From Nectonema munidae (taxonomy: Eukaryota; Nematomorpha; Nectonematoida; Nectonematidae), in NCBI GenBank assembly GCA_030549495.1, contig JAUIRK010000763.1, positions 434,001 through 498,000 of the forward strand: DNA of 64,000 bases. Reading direction: 5' to 3'. Of the stretch, positions 1 through 11,149 are shown one piece after another; within the stretch, counting starts at the first letter, position 1, and every line of letters starts with the position of its first letter. The translations under genes were made by a program, and so were the position numbers. The notes below the pieces were generated by a model, which searched no databases, was not told where the DNA came from, and saw only the letters and a program-made list of their open reading frames with translations.

Positions 1-1
1 A

Positions 2-97
2 ATTCTTGAAAAACAGAAGTTCAGGATCAAATTTTATTACGAAGAAGTGAATGAATTTGGATCCAGAAAAAGGTCAAGAATTAATAATGGTTCGTGA
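2..97 (+). CDS. Possible 3' end of a gene running in from the left edge
   Basis: An open frame enters at the window edge and ends at TGA 95-97. It encodes ILEKQKFRIKFYYEEV and then NEFGSRKRSRINNGS, with a charged composition unlike the AT-rich background. An AATAAA lies about 100 bases downstream, near 195. I do not recognise the product. The stretch is short and could be chance; without the upstream sequence it cannot be judged. Confidence 0.2.
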   Translation: MLEKQKFRIKFYYEEVNEFGSRKRSRINNGS

Positions 98-670
98 AAA
101 TTCTAAGATACTAAAACAATTTTATATTTATTAAAATATAGCTTTTAAAATTTATTTTCATCCAAAGTTCATATATTTTAATCATAGAACACTAAAATAA
201 ATAATTTATTGAGCACTTAAAATTTTTAAAATAAAAATTTTCGCCGACAGTCTGCTTTTTCAAACACAAAATGATTATCATTTTAATCATTTTACAAATA
301 ATATGTTCAAGACACAAATCTTGTGACGGAATTTGCAACTTCAAAAATACAGACCAAACTCTCGAAATGACAACTCAACACAACTCAGTAGTTGAGTCTT
401 GTTGTATTCTGTGTTTCAACCTTTTATAAGGGATTTTTAATATCCTAACTTCTAAAGTAAAACTTTTCAAAGTTTAAAAAGCATCTATAGAAGTGAAAGG
501 GAAACAAAATATAAGTTTGAGTAAAATTCAAAAGTAAAACCATGTAGCGAGCAACTGTTTCATCTTTTTGTTCAATCGAATTCACTACTGGAATGGTATC
601 GGTTCCTGTGTTGCTCTAAAATGTTGGTAAAAATAACAAGTTGTGCGAAAATTGACCAATCATAAGTAAG
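98..670. other. Non-coding stretch with one small secreted-peptide-like ORF
   Basis: No recognised gene. The only item of note is a 52-codon plus-strand frame at 271-429 with a hydrophobic start (MIIILIILQIICS) and seven cysteines. The minus strand also has a long open frame over part of it. Neither resembles the kinase-homology exon that should follow receptor exon 5. Confidence 0.3.
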
Positions 671-673
671 CAC

Positions 674-782
674 CTTGATTCGGTTGATGTAACTAGAAGA
701 TATGTTGTGAAAGTCTAATTCTTCACTGGTAACCAAAAGTTTGTTTGGACCTTGAAACATCTTGTCAAAGGACATCCTCTTT
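674..782 (-). CDS. Receptor guanylyl cyclase, exon 5 (juxtamembrane segment)
   Basis: Fifth exon of the minus-strand receptor gene. It opens after an acceptor ending GGACAG and closes at AAG before GTGCTT. One base completes the split lysine codon left by exon 4, so the join reads FFFIK-KRMSFDKMFQGPNK and continues LLVTSEELDFHN. A basic stretch after the membrane helix followed by a 'GPNKLLVT.EEL.F.N'-like segment is the usual lead-in to the kinase-homology domain of receptor guanylyl cyclases. The exon ends in phase 0. No kinase-like exon was found between here and position 1, so the rest of the gene lies outside the window. The donor GTGCTT is weak and the exact 3' edge is less certain than the 5' edge. 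Confidence 0.6.
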
Positions 783-1079
783 CTGTCCAATATAAGAAAA
801 GTTGTATTTACTGAGATTCAATTTATGAAAGAAGTACCTCAAGAAATGTTACGTGGTAAAAGGCAACAAATTTATATATACGATATAAAAGTATTTGATG
901 AACCTTCTTTTTTAACAACGAAGATTTTTTTCTATTTAAAATCACGAATATTAATAGTTACCATGATAATAATAGTAGAACAACAGATCAAAATGTCGCG
1001 TTATGTAAAGCTAAGCAACTAATCATCAAGCTATTAAACATTAGTAATTAAATGGATATCAAAATATTTATTTTCTATA

Positions 1080-1325
1080 ATAATTAATTATAACAAATAT
1101 AAAAAATTGTAAAAACTGGACACTTTATTACTGATTTTGCTGACTAGTTTGGGAGTATAAACTCCTTTTTCAAAGCAAATATATAAATGATAAAATAGTA
1201 AAAAAAAAATTTTTTTTTAATTAAAAAAAAATTAAGCAATAAAGTGTCTGGTTTTTACAATTTTATATATTTATTATAATTATTATTTGACCTCAATGGG
1301 CATATCTGTCAAAGATTTTATTTTT
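1080..1325 (+). repeat. Degenerate copy of the 54.6-kb foldback MITE
   Basis: Shares with the element at 54.57-55.13 kb the left arm (TTGTAAAAACTGGACACTTT and onward through AGTATAAACTCC), the adjoining TTTTTCAAAGCAAAT segment, part of the right arm (ATAAAGTGTC then TTTTTACAATTTT) and the outer block GGCATATCTGTCAAAGATTT. The middle, including the inner hairpin of the other copy, is missing and replaced by A/T runs. It lies in the intron between receptor exons 4 and 5. Confidence 0.8.
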
Positions 1326-1848
1326 ATTTTCTATATAATATATGGAAAAAAGTCATTTTACTTTCCTATTCTTACTTTCAAAATCTAAATTTATAAATTT
1401 TCAAATATACATCGCGTAAAAAAAATTTAATGTAATATTTTCAATTTTTATGAAGATCCAGGAGAAATAATTTTATCGAATAAAAAAATTGAACACTAAA
1501 AAATTGCGTATTTTGTTTGATTCAAAGAGTTATCGAGTGATTAAAAATATGTTCTTTAAAACTTCTTTGGTAATCACAATAAACCACAAAATATAAGTTA
1601 TTATAAACAATTTTGACAAAAATATTTGGTGTAAATTTTAAATATTGGGGATTAATACAAGATTCTTTCTATTTCAAGTGATCCAAAGCAGACATCAAAA
1701 AATTGAGAGTAATACAAAAAGCTTTGTTATCGCCAAATATAAATTTAGAGTTAAAATATTTGATCTAATTTTTATTATATTTGTACATTAATAAATTTAA
1801 AAAATATTCCTCCAATGTTTCGAGTTTGTATATAATGAAATGTCATAC

Positions 1849-1930
1849 TTTATGAAGAAGAAAACCCCACACGAAAAGATAACCAAGAGTAGAATTGTGA
1901 AAAATGCAACGCTGAATTCTTCATCTGGTC
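1849..1930 (-). CDS. Receptor guanylyl cyclase, exon 4 (transmembrane helix)
   Basis: An 82-nt exon preceded by a good acceptor (CTCCTTTTTTGAAACATTTAG). It begins GA, completing the glycine codon left by exon 3, and encodes GPDEEFSV and then a single hydrophobic helix (VAFFTILLLVIFSCGVFFFI). It ends AA before a GTATGA donor, and the split codon becomes lysine in exon 5. Phases on both sides agree (1 in, 2 out). It sits exactly where the membrane span of a single-pass ligand receptor is expected, between the extracellular domain of exons 1-3 and the basic juxtamembrane of exon 5. It is too short to stand out as an open frame by itself; the splice phases and the helix are the evidence. Confidence 0.65.
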
Positions 1931-2843
1931 CTAAATGTTTCAAAAAAGGAGAATTGTAACAATACGCACTTGTTGACGTGGAAGTTTAAAATTTCGATCA
2001 TATCTCCCCCTCCATCCCTCCTTCCTCTCTCTGAAACCGAGTTGTGATAATTATTTTTGTTCCTATAATCAACTTTAGAATAAAATAGTTTTATAAGAAA
2101 TATTTGTTCAAGTTTGTAATGTAATACAACTGTGCTCAAAAAATTATATATAGTAATATTTCTAGTTATGTAGTAAAGTTAATTTTAACTAAATCATCAC
2201 TATCTTAATCAAGGTATATTTTACTTTTATTTTAAACGTTTACTAGACATTAAATCAACTGATAATCTTACTACCCATACTCATAGTTGAAATTATTGTG
2301 AATTAAATCTTTGCATTTTGATGCCGTTAATATGCACATATTAATTCATATAAAATGAAAAATCAACTTACAAGGTTTTGTAGCGAATTATTATTATTAA
2401 TTAAATTGTTGAAATTTTTTTATATAAAACCTTTTTTTCTAAATAAAGTACAAAATTCAAATCTTCTAAATCTTTTTTTAATTGTTTGTTAATTATTCAA
2501 ATATTAATATCCAAAAATTCTAAAATTTGAACATTTTCATACTTTTGTGTTCAATGATTCCTCATCTCAAATTAAACAGAAAATAATTGATACTGCATAA
2601 ATAAGCTAGATTATATAAATATTTTTACTCAATTCCCTCACCCCTTCTCCATATGATGGGAATTTTTAAACATAATTAAATATTTTTATGAGAAAAACTT
2701 GTGTCTTTTATAAATATGCGCTTGCTCTAGCCTCAGTTAACATATAATCCTTATTATTGAATGAAAAATAGATTAAAAAATAGAAATAATACCCTAATCT
2801 TAAAGTTAAATTGGAAGAGAACTTAAAAAAGGCAAAAACTTAC

Positions 2844-3219
2844 CATCAATTTCTATTTTATAGTCACTGTAGCACATCTGGTACTTTTTTATGTCAACAG
2901 AAAAGGGAATGACATTTGCCAAGTCAGTGAATTCTTTGCTTTCTATGGGAGTGAAGTTTGTGGGTGTAAACTCGAAAACGGTGTACAATTCCGAATCTTC
3001 CGAAGAATCATTGACTTTGAGGATTAGAAATTTAACAAGGAAATCGGATTTGGTTTTGGAAAAAATGGCAACGCCTTTGTTAGTGGGGTACGTCACTAAT
3101 TCGCTTTCATTTGAATACACTCTTTTCATTGGAGAAGAATTAGAAGGTGATTTCATTTTACTTTCTTTAAACATTTGAAATGTTGAAAACGCATCCAAAT
3201 ATGTTGGCAGTTTGTGAAA
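2844..3219 (-). CDS. Receptor guanylyl cyclase, exon 3 (end of ligand-binding domain)
   Basis: Encodes about 125 residues starting FHKLPTYLDAFSTFQMF and ending YKIEIDG. The acceptor is TTTTCTAG and the donor is a near-ideal G|GTAAGT. The 'YLDAF' segment resembles the 'lYDAVyLyA' region of ANF-type ligand-binding domains, and the 'YTVFEFTP' segment occupies the place of the usual 'Y.v.df.p' block before the membrane. Serine-rich spacers (KSPSNSSPMK) look like a surface loop. The exon enters in phase 0 and leaves in phase 1, matching exon 4. The opposite strand is also open over most of this exon; that is an antisense shadow without splice support. Confidence 0.65.
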
Positions 3220-4845
3220 CTAGAAAATTTAAAATTATGAAACATACTAACTCTTATTTTCACAAAATTGATATATTGAATAAGAATTAGCAGAAAACAA
3301 ATATAGTACTTTATGAGGGCTCAGAAAGACATTTGCTTAAAAATATGATTTATTAGCAACTCTTTTTAGGGAATGGATTGAAAATTGGGATAACGCATAA
3401 AATGCATATGTGTACTGATAAATATTTTTGTGAAAAATGGTTTAGATAACTTAGAAATCCGTCATTTATTGCCTACTTAACGTCTTTAGTAAGAATAAAT
3501 TACTTCATTTTATATCCCTCTAAAAAAATTGGAACATTTATTCAGGTTATTTGGGAATATATATTTATATAACAATACTAATAATAATACTTCCCATTCA
3601 AAATTATTATTCTTCTAAAGCAGTGCTTTGTAAAGTAAAGGTAAGCTACAAAATGGGGATAATTTGGAAATGTTTCAAGGGTCCTTTCTTTTTTATAGAA
3701 ATTTTTTTCCTATACGTATATTTATGAGAATATCGATTTTTTGTTGCAGGATTTAATAAGAAGGCGTTTCATAATTAAGTACTTAGGGATTTTAATCTGC
3801 CAGACATTTATTCACCATATCTCTTTCTATTAATGATATAAATCAAGCAAAACATATCAGAGCTAAAATATGACAACGAGCTTCTTTAGGGACGCATTTC
3901 ACCATATGAGAATATGTGTACGTAAATACAAAAAGAAAAAATGCAAAAAATATATGATTTGATCTCTCAAAAAGTTAAATTTAGGTAAGGAGATAGTTAT
4001 ACGTTTAGGAATCACTGCTCTAGAGCAATGCTTTTCAAATTGGGCATTAGCACCCCTAATTTGGTGTTTTGGAATCTTTGGGGGATGCTGTAAAAATTTA
4101 CGAATAAGCATAATATAATGAAAAAAAAATTTGTGAGTGAACACATTTTGGATAATGATTATTAGGATTTAAAATTTCAAATATGTTTCTCGTGATATTT
4201 TATGCCATATGATTTTTAAATATATTTTCCTGTAAATTCTTTAAGAAAAATGGAAAATTGGTCGTTTAAAGTGGATGAAAAGCTTTAATTGCAATATAAA
4301 AAGAGATAATTATTCATTTCGGATAAAATTAGGATTCCATACAACCTATTCGGAAATGCCTAGGATTTTTTTTTAAATAAAAAACGGATTTACTGAGGTT
4401 AATAAAATTTCAAGCAATTTTTAAAGAAACCGTGCAGAGGAAATGGTGATATTAAAATTAGTTTCAGTAATATCAAACCAACATTAAAAATATTAATAAA
4501 ATTTTGATGAGATAGTAACTATACTGGGATTCACTTTTGAATTTTTTTTAATGATTAATAGTTTTGAAAGCATAACACTTCTCTATTTATCATTTTAATA
4601 AACAAGGGTACTTGGTAGCAAATGTCAATCAAAATTTTGATTGGTGAAAAAATTGTCTACAAAAACATGTATTCAGTTAAAAAAAAATTTTTTATATCAA
4701 ATTGACAATGCTAGTTTCATTTCTTACTCAGATTTCGCGAGTAAGTTGTAAAAATTTAAGAAAGTGCCAATCAAATTTATGGTATGACCATGTCTCAAAA
4801 ATATGAATTTTTAATGAGATAGGTTTTTTGTCCCGACTGTAAACT
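3220..4845. other. AT-rich intron sequence
   Basis: First part of the intron between receptor exons 2 and 3. I see no coding exon, RNA gene or recognisable element here. Confidence 0.5.
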
Positions 4846-4848
4846 TTC

Positions 4849-4974
4849 TTAACCCATTAACTCCCAATGTTCCCTTTTGGGAAAATAAGTTATTTTTTTT
4901 TTTTTTTTTTTTTTCAATGACTTTGAATATAACGCTGTTTTTAAATATGTTGTTCTTGGTACTTAATGGGTTAA
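4849..4974 (+). mobile_element. piggyBac-type MITE, copy A
   Basis: A 126-bp element bounded by TTAA on both sides, beginning TTAACCCATTAACTCC and ending TTAATGGGTTAA. CCC...GGG termini inside a duplicated TTAA are the hallmark of piggyBac insertions. It shares TCAATGACTTTGAATATAA with the three other copies and carries a long internal T run in place of the usual middle. It has no coding capacity. Confidence 0.85.
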
Positions 4975-4987
4975 TTTAAACTCTTTT

Positions 4988-5124
4988 TTAACCGATTTAA
5001 GGCCAAGCAAAGCAGACGATATCTAAAAAACGCAGACGATTTATATTCAAAGTCATTGAAAAAAGCAGACGAAGATGAAATTACTTATGTTCCAAAATAG
5101 GAACATTGGCCGTAAATGGGTTAT
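4988..5124 (-). mobile_element. piggyBac-type MITE, copy B (inverted)
   Basis: The same family as copy A in opposite orientation, only 13 bp away. It runs from TTAACCGATTTAAGGCC to ACGTAAATGGG-like end CGTAAATGGGTTAT, so one end has decayed from the canonical TTAACCC and the other from TTAA. About 137 bp and close to copy C at 55.9 kb. The two neighbours form a head-to-head pair able to fold on itself. Confidence 0.85.
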
Positions 5125-6935
5125 TAATATATACATTTATTTAATGTATCGATATATAATTTTTCATTTTTTGACAGGTTTTTTAAAATATATTCGCATA
5201 AAAATTGTACTACGTTTTCATAAAATTTCCGAATTTGGATTATTATATTTATTTAATCCAAAATTTATATTTTTTGAATTGCGATTATTCTTTAAGAAAT
5301 TTTTCATTTGTTCAAAAAGAATACAAAATTTAACTAATAAATTAATTAACTAACTAAATGTATAAATAAATCTAAAAAATATTTAAAATTAAAAAAAACA
5401 ATTCCAAAATGGAAAGCAAGTACCCAGGAGATTGGAACCCTCTCATCATCTGACTTCGGCTGAATATTGCGTATATGATTATGTCTGCTGAATATTGCGA
5501 GGCAAAGGACAAAAGATCGTGGAATATTATGATTTTTTGGTATTATATTATCTATGCAATCCAGTTCATGTCTTCTATCCTGTTTTTTACAATATCTCTT
5601 TGTAACAGATGAAATAAAGCAATTATATTTTTAAATTATATGCAGTATCATGTAACTGCATTATGTCATAGCAAAAAAACAAGATGTGACAGAGCAAAAT
5701 TGCTCAGAAATTTGAATTAATCTCAGCTAAAAGCAAAAATTCTTTTTTTATAAACCAGTGTTATTATAGATTGATTTTATAATTAAACCAAAAAATTTCA
5801 TTATGAATTCAGCGTTTCCATTGGTTTATTATAGTAATTAATCAAAATGAAAATCCATGTATTCACAAAATTTTAAGTTATCTCTAGATAATTTATATTT
5901 TTGTGTCATTTATATTTCTACATAATTTCCATCGCTTTTATATCTATAATTATTTGGATAAAATTCGCAACTTGATTGAAAATCGTGCAGAAAAAATTTC
6001 CTTTAAAACATCCTTCAAATTTAAAATAATTATGTTTAATCTTAAATCAATTATGTTTGTTATTTTTCTCGAATCTGTTTTTGTCATTACGCCGAAAAAA
6101 TGTGCCAAAGTGTAAATCTAAATTATATTTATGTTTGCTTGAAAATCAGTTTTTCAAGAAATCAATTCTACCAAACTTCAAGAACAAATAGTAGACATAT
6201 AATTTCCACATATATCTTTGCTGATTATACTTTATACTCTACATGTCAACATCTCGAAATCATTTGGAGTATAAAATGTTTATCAGGGAAAAAGGAAAGG
6301 ATATTTAAATCTCCTTGTGAAAAATATAAAAAGGTGAGAGAAGAATGAATTGAAAATTGTTATGCTCCACTCTTACACTCATCGACAACATATTCACTTC
6401 ATTCAAGTTTTGCTATCATAATGCATATAAATATTAGTTTTCATATATCCGATCACTTACCTGTCTTAACAACTTCCTTTGATTTTGTTTCCTCTTTTTC
6501 ATGAATAAAAGTTTTACTACTCATTACTTTATTATAAAATGTTATTAAAACTTGAATAAGATATTTTGAAATTGAAAAAATCATATAGATTTGAGTTAAA
6601 AATAAGTTAGATTAATTAATTAATTAGAAATGAGCACTATTTATTTCTGTAAAGAAACGAGGGCAAAACAAATTTGGAATAAATTTAATGCCTTATCCAA
6701 CACTTTTAACAAATTTAAATATGAAGGTAAATTAATTGAGAAAACATTTGAGCTCTAAACTTTGTTTAACTCAAAATTAACGAATATTTCTTCATAGAAC
6801 GTTCTTCATTTCAAAATTATTGATAATTTTGAATTTTTGAATAGTAATAATCTTGATTTTGATTTCGTGAAGTTTTTTTTGCAAGATATATTGTTTGATG
6901 TAAATTCTTTTGAATCAAACAAAAGCACTTTATCG
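5125..6935. other. AT-rich intron sequence
   Basis: Intron between receptor exons 2 and 3. No recognisable exon or element. Short open frames here are low-complexity and have no family resemblance. Confidence 0.5.
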
Positions 6936-6939
6936 AATC

Positions 6940-7773
6940 ATATTTTGAGTTGAGACAACAGCAAGTGTCAATTAAAGTAGTTTTATCCGATAAAGTTTGT
7001 TCAAATACAGGTGTTCCCCAAGAATTCATTTCAGGTCCGCATCTTTTTTTGATATTTACCAATGATTTGTATCATACTAAGCGTAAGCTAAGCTCTGAAG
7101 TATCAAATTTTGAGAAATATACACAAAATGAACTTCAAAGTTTGTTTGATTGGGCTTTTAAAAATGGAATGATAATAATAATCAATAAAAATAAATCAAA
7201 ATAAATGCTTTTTTTATAAGAATATATCCGTTAAATCTAAAATTGGATAATTTGCTCTTTAAAGTTGTAGACAATTTTCAGTTGTTAGGCATATTAATAG
7301 ATAATAAATTGAGTTGGAGAAAGCATATTTGATATGTTAATAGTAAGCTTTCTAGATTGATCGGAATTTTTTAATTTTCTTGAAAGTTCTCATCCTCTTC
7401 GAGTTAAAAATTTGTTATATAATTCCTTCTTTTAATCCTACATTAATTACTGTTTAATATTATGGGGATATAGCAATCTCTCAATTTTGGAAAAATCTCA
7501 AAAAAAAGGGTAAGATATATTTATGATATTGATTGCAACATATTAAAATTTAATGATCTCTATAAGTATAATCTAGCAATGTTTATATTTAAACTCTTTA
7601 ATGGAAGTTTGTCTAATGTCTTTGAAAACAATTTGGAATTTACTTTAGCTTATTGCAATTATTACTTGCTTTTACCCTATTACAATAGAGTGAGATTTTA
7701 CAAGACACTTAAGTCCAAATTATCCGACTTTTGGAATAGTAATACACATTTATTGGAATACTTTTCACAATAA
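6940..7773 (+). pseudogene. LINE reverse-transcriptase fragment (Jockey/CR1 type)
   Basis: The stretch GVPQEFISGPHLFLIFTNDL at about 7010-7070 is the decayed 'GVPQGS.LGPLLFLI.INDL' motif of non-LTR reverse transcriptases. It is followed in order by LFDWAFKNGM ('l..W...n.m.iN..Ks'), FQLLGILIDNKLSWRKHI ('..LGv.iD..L.w..Hi'), YINYCLILWG, and at the end FYKTLKSKLSDFWNS, the usual carboxy-terminal 'fk..L..fW'. Several frame changes and stops separate these blocks, and the ADD catalytic stretch is not visible. It is a 5'-truncated, dead copy inside a receptor intron. Confidence 0.8.
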
Positions 7774-8071
7774 TAGCCTATCTTTTATTTACAATTGTGA
7801 ATACTATCCTCAAAATTTATTTTATTGTATCTTTCCATCTCAATCATCTTTGTTAAACTGTGCATTTTTCCAATGGATCTTCTTTATCCATGAAAACTGA
7901 TGAAATCAATTTTACTAGTTAAAAAAAGAGTTTCAAGCACAAATCTACAAACTTTTAACACTTTCAAATGAAAAAAGATGAAAGTTTTTAAATTAAAACT
8001 ACCATATAGTAGGTATATATGAATACTTTTGAAAAAGTTAAGATATATGAAAGTAGATGAAAATTACGCAC

Positions 8072-8394
8072 ACCAAAAACTTGATTTTGGACTTCTGAAG
8101 AATAGCCAATTAATTTTTTGTATGCATTGACATATGCGTAATAGGAAATTTCCCAGTTCGGTATCATTGTGAAGATGAATAAGTTTTTCAAGTTGAAATT
8201 AGAAGCCATATTTTTGACACTCTTTTTTTCTGAAGGTGATGCTCTGGAAGCAGAATTTGTTTCTAGGATAAGTGTGTTGAAGTTTTGAACGTATAAAATA
8301 ATCATATCTTCTTTGTTGGTTGAAAGGTTTTCAAGGATGCGAAACACTTCACTTTGATTTCCAATACTCTCCAAATCAGCTAATATGATTAAGA
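8072..8394 (-). CDS. Receptor guanylyl cyclase, exon 2 (ANF-receptor domain, middle)
   Basis: Acceptor ATATTTTAG followed by TC completes the valine codon split in exon 1, giving the join YNR-VLIILADLESIGNQSEV. In ANF-type receptors this is the 'aRVviiLg......r.iL..a' strand-helix unit after the second lobe begins. The exon then reads NKEDMIILYVQNFNTLILE and FTMIPNWEISYYAYVNAYKKL, again typical of the second lobe. Its end is taken at GGT before GTGCGT because exon 3 must be entered in phase 0; a nearby alternative at CAA|GTTTTT would also keep phase. Length 323 nt, about 107 residues. Introns on both sides hold transposon remnants. Confidence 0.7.
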
Positions 8395-8739
8395 CTAAAA
8401 TATATCAATAAAAATACATTATAAAAGGTCATAACATCATCACCCACTTCCAAAAATCAGTTTCAAATCACATACGATATTTTTAATGACAAAAAATTAT
8501 GACAGCATGACTCCTTATTCAACATCTTAAAATTTTGAGAGATATCAAAACATGTAATAAGATAACTCATATTTCTTCATTAACTTTATAAACTATTAGC
8601 AAACTATGAAGCTAGAAAGAAAATCAGACATACTCTAACTAAATTACATTTTCTTTTGTCGCATAATAATCTTTTTTAATTGGACATTTGTAAAAGCTAA
8701 TTTTTTTAGCAGCTATTTTTTATAAGAAGTCGTTATATT

Positions 8740-9130
8740 GAATATATTGAAATATTCCCAATTAATTATTTTCCTTGATTTTTTGTCTTGCAGAGAAATT
8801 GGCATTTAATTACGATGTTCTTAATATTTTTTGTAAAATTTCTTTATAACAATTTTTTACTTTTTGACTCATATTTGTTGACAGAGATACGACTTTGTCT
8901 TAATTCTAATGATATTTTAGGCATACATGACCAAATCAAAAAACTTAACCAAACTAATAATAAAAATAGAAGATTTTATAAAAAATTTATCATTAAAAAA
9001 TCATGAATATAAAAGGAAATATTTTATATAAAAATAAAAAAATATTTGTATGAAAAAAGTTCCCAGACCAAAAACACTTCCCTATTAAATAAGTAAACTA
9101 TACTATACTGAATTAAGTATAATGTTGTAA
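8740..9130 (-). mobile_element. Deletion derivative of a Tc1/mariner element
   Basis: Aligns piecewise with the Tc1-like copy at 45.55-45.96 kb: TATTGAAATATTCC, TCTTGCAGA.AAATTGG, AATTACGATGTT, ACAGAGATAC, CTTAATTCTAATGATATTT and TTAATAAGTAAACTAT occur in the same order and spacing. The middle of the transposase amino-terminal coding part is lost. It lies at the right side of the giant receptor intron. Confidence 0.65.
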
Positions 9131-10640
9131 GAAGTGCAGATTTATATCTGCTAAAGGATTGCATATAAAGTAGAATAATTAGACCTTCTTTAAAACAAAT
9201 AATATTTTTAAATGATTTCATTTTTAGTCAAACCTGATAAGATGTGTAAGCTGATTTAGCACTAAGATAAAGTGCTGCCCGTAAAAACATTTTAATTCTA
9301 TTTTTAACGCCACCTTTTCAACTTGACCAGGTTAGGTTACCTTCTCTAAAAGGAGATTTATATGAAGTCTCTAAACCGTATTCAAAAAATAAAAAATTTC
9401 TACAACGATACCTCCGCATTTGTTTCTATCAAATCAATCACAGAGCAAATTTTCTTTTAAAAAAGTAAAAGCTCAGCAAGAATTTTTGAGAAATTTTGGA
9501 GAATTGCTCCAAACTTCTGCTCAACGAAGTGGGTATAACCTTTTTTCCTTTGAAAATCATGACTGTATACAGACAAGAGAAAGGTAAATTCCAGTGATTA
9601 AAAAGTCTTTTTCCAGAGATCGCGCATTTTCAAAAGAGAATACTTTTAAATATTACATGGTATCTCACAATAATAATGTTAATCATAATTGACAAAAGTG
9701 ATCATAGAATAATTTTGATGTCAATTTTTTTACCAATAAAGTCAACGTTTGGATGTCGTTAGGTCAATTTTTGAAGGATTTATATGTCAACTTTTGTTGC
9801 CCATAGTTATGACAAAGCATACGTAAGACATCACCCTAAAAATGTAATGCATCCCAACCACTTTGTTCATATTTGTTTTAAGGATATTTTTAATTGATCA
9901 TATGTTAAGAAAATTTCGAAGTTTTTCCTTCTGCAATAGCTAGGATTAAAAAGATATATTTAAAAAATTAAAATTCAAGGAAACATTTTTAAGAAAACCA
10001 GAGAACTCTTTTGGAGTTGGAGTCACAATATGTTCCTCAATAAAATTTACAAACAAGAGAGAAGAAGTTAGAAAATAAAGTTTTCAAGTAAACGCTCAGA
10101 AAGGAATTAAATTTTGAATTAAAAAGCAAAAGAGTATACTTTGCAGGAAAGAAGGATATATGAACAAGAGTAATCATTTTTCATTAGATTTTAACGTTAA
10201 AATTTCAACCAAGCAATTTTGCAACCAAAACATCTCAATAAAAAGTTCGAAGACCCATGCTTACTTGAATTGAGTGTGTGTGAACATACTGTATGGACCT
10301 TAGGAAAGTTATTAACCTAGTTTGAAGTCATAGAGAAACGAATTTCACTAACAAGTCCGTATTTTAAGTATAAGCTGGAACAGGGTTCTAGAGCCGCATG
10401 TGGCGCTTTTCCTTTCTTGATTATGACTCCTTTCTACGTTGACAGTAAACTTGTCTTACATAGACCTCCGTAAAAAACACCTGCTTGTTACGGCCAAATT
10501 TTAAATCCAATAATGGCCTGTTTAGAATATTATATTGTATCATTCTGTATATAACGGACACGATCAAGGGCGTCCGGAGTAGGAGATATTACTTATATAA
10601 AAACTACTATCCTTATCAACTGGTGTAATACGGACGGTAT
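9131..10640. other. Intron sequence, mostly featureless
   Basis: No exon seen. At about 10382 the run CAGGGTTCTAGAGCCGCATG followed by TGGCGC resembles one terminus of a hAT element, but no matching end was found. Confidence 0.35.
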
Positions 10641-10645
10641 TTACA

Positions 10646-10750
10646 GTCAAAATGGCCGAAAACTAAAATCTCCGCAAACAAAATTCTCGAAAACTAAGGT
10701 AAAGCTGGCGACTTATATTTGCGGGGATTTTAGTTTTCGGCGATTTTGAC
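10646..10750. repeat. Inverted repeat, 33-bp arms
   Basis: Arms at 10646-10678 and 10718-10750 read GTCAAAATGGCCGAAAACTA and onward, against its reverse complement, with two mismatches and a 39-base loop. The arms are less AT-rich than their surroundings. It could be a small MITE; no target duplication is evident. Confidence 0.75.
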
Positions 10751-11149
10751 TAAGAACTAATACGGTCAGCACGGAAGTTATTTTACTTACTTACTATGCA
10801 TAGCTTACTATTGGAAATTGCATTTATCTTATCACTTTCATCATCCCACCATTACTATGTATTCACTTTGTATGTGATATCATTATATCTTTTTCTCCTC
10901 ACGTTTTCCAACTTCATTTACGCCCTTCTGTTTATCATGCTGCTGCCAATCACTGCTTTCTACATCCTCTCTTTATATTGCTTCAAAATGTGTACATTTG
11001 ATTGAATTTACTATTTTATACAGACTGAAGGTGCTTTTTTTTATTATCGATTTTTAATCAATACATTTACTAGTCTAAAATTTAACTTATCAGCTTTCAT
11101 CTTCTTCTATTGTTAAATAAAGTTTATTTTTTATTTTATTGTTGCTCTA

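Noticed and set aside
1921-2139. Minus-strand 72-codon frame as a coding exon
   Set aside because: It overlaps the polypyrimidine tract and acceptor of receptor exon 4 in a different frame.
2891-3178. Plus-strand 95-codon frame
   Set aside because: Antisense shadow of receptor exon 3, which has splice sites and family resemblance.
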